DNA of 40,502 nt from Streptomyces malaysiense (GTDB lineage Bacteria > Actinomycetota > Actinomycetes > Streptomycetales > Streptomycetaceae), in contig NZ_LBDA02000097.1 in assembly GCF_000980885.2 (NCBI RefSeq), positions 1 through 40,502 on the forward strand, given 5' to 3'. A program made the translations under genes and the position numbers. Shown here piece after piece: positions 34,253 through 40,502 of this stretch. A model generated the notes under the pieces. The model saw only the letters and a program-made list of their open reading frames with translations, ran no database searches and was not told where the DNA came from. Each line of letters starts with the position of its first letter. Positions within the stretch are counted from its first letter, which is position 1.

Positions 34253-35521
34253 TCACTTGCCGAGGAGCATCCCCGCCCCGCTGACGTAGACATGGATCCC
34301 GTCCTTCTCCACCGCGACGCGCTGGAGCCGCAGGTCGCCGGAGGGCGGGGCCGGGATCCGGAAGGCGAGTCGGAACCGGTCGGCGATCTGCGGGCGGGTC
34401 AGCCTGGTCAGGGAGGTCAGCATGGAGAGGTCGACCCCGAGCCGCTTGAGCACCTCGGGGTGGGCGAGCGCCAGGTCCACGAGGTTCACCCGGGTCAGCC
34501 GGTGCGGGAAGCGCGGCGCCCCGGTGAGCCGGTGGAGCTTGTCCTCGTCGTGCAGCGCGGCGTTCACGGTGCCCTCCGGCACGCCCATGCGACGCACGAT
34601 CTCCGGCACGCCCAGCTGTGCCTTGACCTCGTCCGCCTCCCGGGTGACCCGGCGCGCGGCGGCGCGGGTCAGGTGCAGCCCCTCGGTACGGCCGGTACCG
34701 GGCCGGTAGGTGGCGAGGTCGCCGATGTCCAGCCGCATCCCGTCCACCGAGGTGCTGATGCCGCGGTCCCCGTCACGCCGGACGCGGGCATCGGCACGCA
34801 CCCGCACGTCGTGCCCGGCCAGCCGCAGTGAGCCCGGCGCCCTGATCCGGGCGGGGCCCTGGGCGCCGAACGCCACCTGGGAGGCGCCCAGTTCACGGTC
34901 CATGTCGGCGAAGGAGAGCAGTATCTGGCCGTGCATCCGCCGAGCGAGGGCTCCCCGTACGGCCGTCGGTCCGTCGCCGTCGATGCGTATGTCGCGTGCG
35001 GTGGCGGTGACCTGCGTCAGGGTGACCCGGTCGGCCGGCACGTCCGGGACCGTGACCTGCACCGAGTCCAGCCGCTGGGAGAGCAGTTGGGTCAGGAACG
35101 GGAAGCCGCCGATCCGTACCTCGGGCGCGGCGGTCAGGTGCAGCCGGTCCTTGAGGCGGTCGGCGGCCTGCCGCTCGACGTAGAGCAGGGCCCATCGGTC
35201 GGCCAGGGTGAGGAGGCAGGCGAAGGTGAGCACCCAGACGGTCAGCCTGAGCATGGTGGGCAGTCCGGTGGCCCGGTCGCGGCGGCGGCCGCGGCGCCTG
35301 TGGTTGGGGGGTGCCCAGGACTCGTCGGTGTCGTCGTCCTGCTGCTCAGGGGCATCGTGCACGCGGAGGAAGTCGTCCGGTGGGCCCTCCTGCGGGCGGT
35401 CCGCCGGATCGTCCGCGAGTGCGGCCAGCTCGTCGTACGGACTTCGCGCGGGCGGAACCCGGTCAGGGCCGGGTCCGTCGGAGTGAGCGGTGTGATGCGT
35501 CGATGTGTGGGGGGTACGCAT
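34253..35521 (-). CDS. DUF2993 (LmeA-like) membrane-anchored lipid-binding protein
   Basis: 422 residues. The first 85 are hydrophilic, acidic and Pro-rich and end in an Arg cluster; one membrane helix follows (about 88-110, MLRLTVWVLTFACLLTLADRW). The rest is the DUF2993 fold with VRIGGFPFLTQLLSQRLDSV and regular beta strands (ISTSVDGMRLDIGDLATY, HVYVSGAGMLLGK). In mycobacteria the related LmeA is a cell-envelope phospholipid-binding protein; a similar envelope role here is inference. The ATG at 35521 is the longest start, with no clear ribosome binding site; the cytoplasmic extension is longer than usual, so a later start is conceivable. Convergent with the upstream-numbered SDR, with only 28 bases between them. 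Confidence 0.85.
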   Translation of the reverse strand: MRTPHTSTHHTAHSDGPGPDRVPPARSPYDELAALADDPADRPQEGPPDDFLRVHDAPEQQDDDTDESWAPPNHRRRGRRRDRATGLPTMLRLTVWVLTFACLLTLADRWALLYVERQAADRLKDRLHLTAAPEVRIGGFPFLTQLLSQRLDSVQVTVPDVPADRVTLTQVTATARDIRIDGDGPTAVRGALARRMHGQILLSFADMDRELGASQVAFGAQGPARIRAPGSLRLAGHDVRVRADARVRRDGDRGISTSVDGMRLDIGDLATYRPGTGRTEGLHLTRAAARRVTREADEVKAQLGVPEIVRRMGVPEGTVNAALHDEDKLHRLTGAPRFPHRLTRVNLVDLALAHPEVLKRLGVDLSMLTSLTRLTRPQIADRFRLAFRIPAPPSGDLRLQRVAVEKDGIHVYVSGAGMLLGK

Positions 35522-35689
35522 CGGCAGATTTGATCACATAACCCCACCGGGCTCGCAACCTTGACGAGATGCCGGCCCGGCAATGGCCCGATTCGCACGC
35601 GCTATCGAGTCACTGGCAACTCGCCTGTGCTCGGCCGCCGTTGGACACGTGCGGCGACGGGGCCGTGAAGCACGGAAAGGATGACCTCC

Positions 35690-36475
<786 letters not shown>

Positions 36476-36555
36476 GCCGCGCCGGACGGCCGTCCGAGGG
36501 GGGCGACCGCGACGACCCGGTGGGCGCCGGACGACCGCGGCCCCGGGGCCGCCGG

Positions 36556-38073
36556 TCAGGACTGCCCGGAGCGCACCGGATCGTCGGACGTCTCCCGCGG
36601 CCGCCCCCCGCCCCCGGAGCGCTTCCGCCGGTCCCGCCGCCAGTCGAACGTGGCGAGCGCGAGGGACGCCACCATGCCGATGAGCCCCGCGCCCAGTGCC
36701 ACGACGACGGCGGCACGGTAGTCCTGGTGCCGCCCGAGCACCAGGTAGAAGAGACCGGGCAGCGCGGCCGTACCCACCGCCGCGCCGAGCCGCTGCCCGG
36801 TCTGGAGCGCGCCGCCCGCCGCGCCCGCCATGCGGACCGGCACGTCCCGCAGCGTCATCGTGAAGTTGGGCGAGACCACGAAGCCACCGCCGATGCCGCC
36901 GACGAGCAGCACCGGCGCGGCGACCCAGGGGGCGATGCCGAGGTCCACGTAGCGCAGCAGCAGCGCCGTGCCGCCCAGGCCGAGGATCACACCCGCCAGC
37001 CCGCACACGGTGAGCAGCCGGCCCAGCCGCTCGACCATCCGCCCCGCGACCACGGCAGCGAACGCCGAGCCCACGGCGAACGGGGTCACGGCGAGCCCTG
37101 AGCGCAGCGGGGAGAAGCCGAGACCGTGCTGGTAGAAGAGCGCGAAGACCAGCCACACCCCGCTGAAGCCGATGAAGTACAGCGTGCCGACGCCCGCGCC
37201 GACCGCGTAGCCGCGCACGGTGCTGAACAGCCGCGGATCGAGCAGCGGCTGATCGCCCTTCGCCACCAGGCGCCGCTGCCACTGGGCGAAGACGAGGAGC
37301 ACGGCGACACCGACCGGGAACAGCCACCACAACCGGTCGATCCCGCCGGAGTCCGCCTGGACCAGCGGGTACATCAGCGCGAGCACACCGAGGCCGAGGA
37401 GCACGACACCGGTGCCGTCCACCCGGCCCCGCCCGGACCCCTGGACGCGGGGCAGCAGCCTGCGCCCGAGCAGCACGGCGAGGATGCCGATGGGCACATT
37501 GACGTAGAAGATCCACCGCCAGCCGTCGGCACCGGAGGCCAACGCCAGGATGACACCGCCGGTGATGGGTCCGACGGCGGAGGAGATGCCGACGGTCGCG
37601 CCGAAGAAGCCGAAGGCCCGGCCGCGTTCCGCACCCCGGAACAGCTGCTGGATGAGCGCGGAGTTCTGGGGCGCCATGAAGCCGGCCGCGAGACCCTGCG
37701 CGAGGCGGGCCACCACCAGCAGCGTGATGTCCGGGGCCGCCCCGCAGGCCGCGCTGAACAGCACGAAGGCGCTGAGCGCGAGCAGGAATATGCGGCGCCG
37801 GTCCAGGGCGTCGCCGAGCCGCCCGGCGGTGACGAGGGCGAGGGCGAAGCTGAGCGCGTATCCGGACACCACCCACTGCACCTGGGCGGGGGAGGCCCCC
37901 AGATCGCGCTGGACCGTGGGCAGGGCGACCGCCACGATCGTGACGTCCAGCAGGCTCATGAACCCGGCCACGAGCGTCACCCACAGGGCCCGCCACCGGC
38001 GCGGATCCGGCTGGTAGCCGGTGTCCTGAGCCCCCTGGCCGCGGCCGCCCGCCGCCGACGTCGACGTAGTCAC
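36556..38073 (-). CDS. MFS transporter, DHA2 (EmrB/QacA) family
   Basis: 505-residue integral membrane protein with about 14 helices and the DHA2 motifs: LDVTIVAVALPTVQRDLGAS in helix 1, GRLGDALDRRR in the first cytoplasmic loop and GPITGGVILA in helix 5. Both ends are hydrophilic and it lacks the C-terminal domains of the other DHA2 pump in this window. Proton-driven drug efflux is expected. The GTG at 38073 follows GAGAGGAG by five bases. No regulator gene is adjacent; a small protein gene is divergent across 173 bases. Short palindromes at 36483-36496 and 36537-36552 lie beyond its stop and may act in termination. Confidence 0.93.
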   Translation of the reverse strand: MTTSTSAAGGRGQGAQDTGYQPDPRRWRALWVTLVAGFMSLLDVTIVAVALPTVQRDLGASPAQVQWVVSGYALSFALALVTAGRLGDALDRRRIFLLALSAFVLFSAACGAAPDITLLVVARLAQGLAAGFMAPQNSALIQQLFRGAERGRAFGFFGATVGISSAVGPITGGVILALASGADGWRWIFYVNVPIGILAVLLGRRLLPRVQGSGRGRVDGTGVVLLGLGVLALMYPLVQADSGGIDRLWWLFPVGVAVLLVFAQWQRRLVAKGDQPLLDPRLFSTVRGYAVGAGVGTLYFIGFSGVWLVFALFYQHGLGFSPLRSGLAVTPFAVGSAFAAVVAGRMVERLGRLLTVCGLAGVILGLGGTALLLRYVDLGIAPWVAAPVLLVGGIGGGFVVSPNFTMTLRDVPVRMAGAAGGALQTGQRLGAAVGTAALPGLFYLVLGRHQDYRAAVVVALGAGLIGMVASLALATFDWRRDRRKRSGGGGRPRETSDDPVRSGQS

Positions 38074-38246
38074 CTGGGCTCCTCTCCGCTGGGGCCCCGC
38101 CTGAAGGATTCAGGTTCCCCCGCCGGGGCACGTGCACACACCTATAGCTGCAACCGCAAAGGGTCCGGGGAAAGTCCGTCCGGGCGCGCGTTCGCGACGG
38201 CACCGGCAAGATCCCGGGTGTCAGTGGCGGCTGCGAGGCTTGGACC

Positions 38247-38519
38247 ATGAACGGCGACGACGAGCAGCTGCTGCGCGGCCGGGTCTACGGCCACGACCAC
38301 GACGACCCCGGCCCGCGCCCCGACCGCAGGTATGCCCAGCTGGTCGGCGGACCCCTGGACGGCCTGCTCCTGGACATCACCGACCGGCCCTGCCACGCCC
38401 CCGCGACGGGCGTTCCGCTGCGCACCGAACTGGGGCGGTTCGGCGCCGGCGGCCGGGCCGTGTACAGCCCGCGCCCCGGTGACCGCACCCACCTCGACTG
38501 GAGCGGCGACATCCCCTGA
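38247..38519 (+). CDS. Small conserved-looking protein of unknown function
   Basis: 90 residues, hydrophilic, no signal peptide or membrane helix. It has a GPLDGLLLDITD segment and a C-terminal HLDWSGDIP, seen as far as I recall in short actinobacterial proteins of unknown role. Codon bias supports it being real, and the ATG at 38247 follows GAGG by eight bases. It is divergent from the DHA2 transporter and 129 bases ahead of the ProP-like gene. No function is proposed. Confidence 0.7.
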   Translation: MNGDDEQLLRGRVYGHDHDDPGPRPDRRYAQLVGGPLDGLLLDITDRPCHAPATGVPLRTELGRFGAGGRAVYSPRPGDRTHLDWSGDIP

Positions 38520-38648
38520 GGACCACCGGACCGGAGCTCCATCCACTCAGAGTAGCCGAGTGAGCGCCCTACGGAGCGGTTGGTTTGAGCGTGCGAGATC
38601 TGTACATGCGTTGGCTTGTGCAATGTGACCGGCGAAAGGAACACCGCG

Positions 38649-40154
38649 ATGACGGCGACTGACCATGAGAACCCGGTGGATCCGGCGGATCCCGCCGCGG
38701 TCAGGCGCCATCGGACACTCTTTCGCGCCATCGAGAAACGGCGCCACCCGAAGCTGCGGCGCAGCGACATCACGGTGACCGACGAACCGGCCGTCAAACG
38801 CGCCACGAAGGCGGCCGCCCTCGGCAACGCGATGGAGTGGTACGACTTCGGTATCTACAGCTATCTGGCCGCGACCCTGGGGAAGGTCTTCTTCCCCTCG
38901 GGCAGTCACACCGCCCAGTTGCTGAGCACCTTCGCCACCTTCGCGGTGGCCTTCCTGGTGCGGCCCGTCGGCGGCATGGTCCTCGGGCCGCTCGGCGACA
39001 AGATCGGCCGCAAGACGATCCTCGCCCTCACCATGATCATGATGGCGATCGGTACCTTCGCCATCGGCCTGATCCCCTCGCACGCCACGATCGGCGTCTG
39101 GGCCCCCGCCCTGCTGATCTTCTTCCGCCTGGTGCAGGGCTTCTCGACCGGCGGGGAGTACGGCGGCGCCTCCACCTTCATCGCGGAGTACGCGCCCGAC
39201 AAACGGCGCGGATACTTCGGCAGCTTCCTGGAGTTCGGCACGCTCGCCGGGTACGTCGGGGCGTCCGGCCTCGTCGTCGCCCTGACCAGCCTGCTCAGCG
39301 ACGACCAGATGCTGCACTGGGGCTGGCGCGTCCCCTTCCTGGTCGCGGCCCCGCTCGGATTCATCGGTCTGTACCTGCGGCTCAAGCTGGACGAGACGCC
39401 CGCCTTCCAGAAGCTGGAGGGCGGCCAGGCCACGGCCACCGAGGCCGCCGACGCGGTCGAGACCTCGGCCGCCGCCGACCTCGGCAAGATCTTCACCCGC
39501 TACTGGCGGCCGCTGCTGCTGTGCGTCGCCCTCGTGGCGGCGTACAACATCACCGACTACATGCTGCTGTCGTACATGCCGACCTATCTCTCCGACGAGC
39601 TCGGCTACGACACCAACCACGGGCTGCTGATCCTGCTCATCGTGATGGTCCTCCAGATGTGCGTCATCAACCAGGTCGGCCGCCTCTCGGACCGATTCGG
39701 CCGCAAACCGCTGCTGATGGCGGGAATGCTCGGCTTCCTGGTCCTGTCCGTGCCGTCGTTCCTGCTCATCCGGCAGGGCGACATCGTCCTGATCACCCTG
39801 GGCCTGCTGCTGATGGGCCTGTCCCTGGTGGCCATGCTCGGCACGATGTCGGCGGCCCTCCCGGCGATCTTCCCGACGCATGTCCGCTACGGCTCCCTCT
39901 CGGTCGCCTACAACTTCTCCGCCTCGCTCTTCGGCGGCACCACCCCGCTGGTGATCACGGCCCTGATCGGCGTCTTCCACACCAATCTGGTGCCGGCCTT
40001 CTACGCCGTGGGCGCGGCGGCCGTAGGCGTCATCGCCGTCCTGTGCATGACGGAGACGGCGAACAAGCCGCTGGACGGCTCCCCGCCGTCCGTGGAGTCG
40101 GAGGCAGAGGCCGTCGAACTGGTCAGGGCCCAGTCACCCGACCCGAAGTTCTGA
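38649..40154 (+). CDS. MHS-family MFS symporter (ProP-like)
   Basis: 501-residue membrane protein with 12 helices of the metabolite:H+ symporter family. Signatures: ALGNAMEWYDFGIYSYLAA before helix 1, RPVGGMVLGPLGDKIGRK in loop 2-3, and FSTGGEYGGASTFIAEYAP at helix 5. Relatives import proline/glycine betaine, shikimate, alpha-ketoglutarate or citrate; the closest resemblance to me is ProP, an osmoprotectant transporter, but substrate assignment is tentative. The ATG at 38649 has AAAGGA eight bases upstream; an in-frame ATG at 38616 lacks this. A strong hairpin follows the gene. Confidence 0.9.
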   Translation: MTATDHENPVDPADPAAVRRHRTLFRAIEKRRHPKLRRSDITVTDEPAVKRATKAAALGNAMEWYDFGIYSYLAATLGKVFFPSGSHTAQLLSTFATFAVAFLVRPVGGMVLGPLGDKIGRKTILALTMIMMAIGTFAIGLIPSHATIGVWAPALLIFFRLVQGFSTGGEYGGASTFIAEYAPDKRRGYFGSFLEFGTLAGYVGASGLVVALTSLLSDDQMLHWGWRVPFLVAAPLGFIGLYLRLKLDETPAFQKLEGGQATATEAADAVETSAAADLGKIFTRYWRPLLLCVALVAAYNITDYMLLSYMPTYLSDELGYDTNHGLLILLIVMVLQMCVINQVGRLSDRFGRKPLLMAGMLGFLVLSVPSFLLIRQGDIVLITLGLLLMGLSLVAMLGTMSAALPAIFPTHVRYGSLSVAYNFSASLFGGTTPLVITALIGVFHTNLVPAFYAVGAAAVGVIAVLCMTETANKPLDGSPPSVESEAEAVELVRAQSPDPKF

Positions 40155-40170
40155 CCGCCCCACGACTCCC

Positions 40171-40204
40171 GGACCGCCGGGCGCCTCGCCGCGCCCGGCG
40201 GTCC
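40171..40204 (+). terminator. Terminator after the ProP-like gene
   Basis: Perfect 14-bp stem (40171-40184 with 40191-40204) and a 6-base loop, 16 bases after the stop codon. Confidence 0.85.
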
Positions 40205-40285
40205 CGCGCGCGGCGCGAGCCGCGTGGCCTCGGCGTCGCGCCATACCGGGGAGAGGACCCGCCGTCCGCCGTACGGACCTTCTGG

Positions 40286-40502
40286 TCAGAGGCTGCGCAG
40301 GCGGGCCAGTGTGGCGTCCAGGTCGGCTTTGCGGGGCCGGTTGTGGGGCAGTTTGCCGAGCATGGCGGCCATGCCGCAGGTGTTGGTGACGGCGGAGAAC
40401 ACCAGGCCGCCCGCGATGCCCGCGGACAGCAGCCTGAAGGCGGGGTGGACGGCCTCGCCGAGGGCGAGGCCGAGCAGGACGAGGGAGCCGGCGGTGAGGC
40501 GG
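40286..40502 (-). CDS. Rhodanese/YgaP-type membrane protein, C-terminal part (cut by window end)
   Basis: The minus-strand frame open from the window edge to a TGA at 40286-40288 gives the last 71 residues of a protein whose start lies outside the window. It contains two hydrophobic helices and the DUF2892 hallmark TNTCGMAAMLGKLPHNRP at the second, as at the C-terminus of YgaP-like proteins, in which an N-terminal rhodanese domain is tethered to the membrane. The rhodanese part would lie beyond base 40502, so its presence is inferred. Possible role: persulfide or sulfur transfer. Confidence 0.75.
   Translation of the reverse strand, partial: RLTAGSLVLLGLALGEAVHPAFRLLSAGIAGGLVFSAVTNTCGMAAMLGKLPHNRPRKADLDATLARLRSL

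Overview
The window is high-G+C actinobacterial DNA, almost certainly from a Streptomyces chromosome. The evidence is strong G/C bias at third codon positions, many GTG starts with GGAGG-like ribosome binding sites, a chaplin (aerial-surface protein of Streptomyces), DasR-type operators in front of a chitinase, and several SpoIIE/RsbT-type regulators. I see no IS element, prophage, tRNA/rRNA gene or CRISPR array. The mix of secreted enzymes, regulators and transporters looks like an accessory or arm-type region built around one anaplerotic gene (pyruvate carboxylase).

Layout. 1-97: possible 3' tail of a plus-strand gene. 339-3713: pyruvate carboxylase. 3773-8436 (minus): a small secreted cysteine protein, a secreted GH18 chitinase with a chitin-binding module, and a secreted GH31 alpha-glucosidase-like enzyme. 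8662-10386: hotdog thioesterase and a divergent CelD-like acyltransferase. 10526-13165: large secreted BNR/beta-propeller protein. 13208-15610: Ppx/GppA-type phosphatase diverging from an FAD monooxygenase. 15736-18374: secreted propeller protein with a ricin-like lectin tail, then an inositol-monophosphatase homologue that has lost two metal-ligand aspartates. 18511-21051: secreted protein with two discoidin domains and a beta-helix. 21595-21837: short chaplin behind a long, hairpin-rich leader region.

21886-24084 (minus) is a three-gene, ATGA-coupled partner-switching operon (RsbT-like kinase, kinase/phosphatase, RsbU-like phosphatase). It appears to be decaying: the middle gene has a one-base frameshift in a C5/G5 tract and the last gene has lost its central GAF/PP2C core by in-frame deletion. 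24211-26412: SAM methyltransferase and a membrane acyltransferase 3. 26743-29591: MarR regulator coupled to a DHA2 efflux pump that carries an unusual C-terminal pair of carboxypeptidase-regulatory-like domains. 29769-30188: small secreted protein. 30334-31753: cytochrome P450 plus [3Fe-4S] ferredoxin, divergent from a TetR gene, with a clear palindromic operator. 32605-34224: second TetR gene diverging from an SDR, with tandem operators. 34253-40154: DUF2993 protein, second SDR, DHA2 transporter, small conserved protein and a ProP-like MHS symporter. 40286-40502: 3' end of a rhodanese/YgaP-type membrane protein.

How it fits together. The secreted chitinase, GH31 enzyme and lectin/propeller/discoidin proteins suit a soil saprophyte digesting polysaccharides, with chitinase expression probably tied to N-acetylglucosamine through DasR. 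Three regulator-target pairs (MarR-efflux, TetR-P450/ferredoxin, TetR-SDR) look like self-contained ligand-responsive modules. Strong hairpin terminators separate most units.
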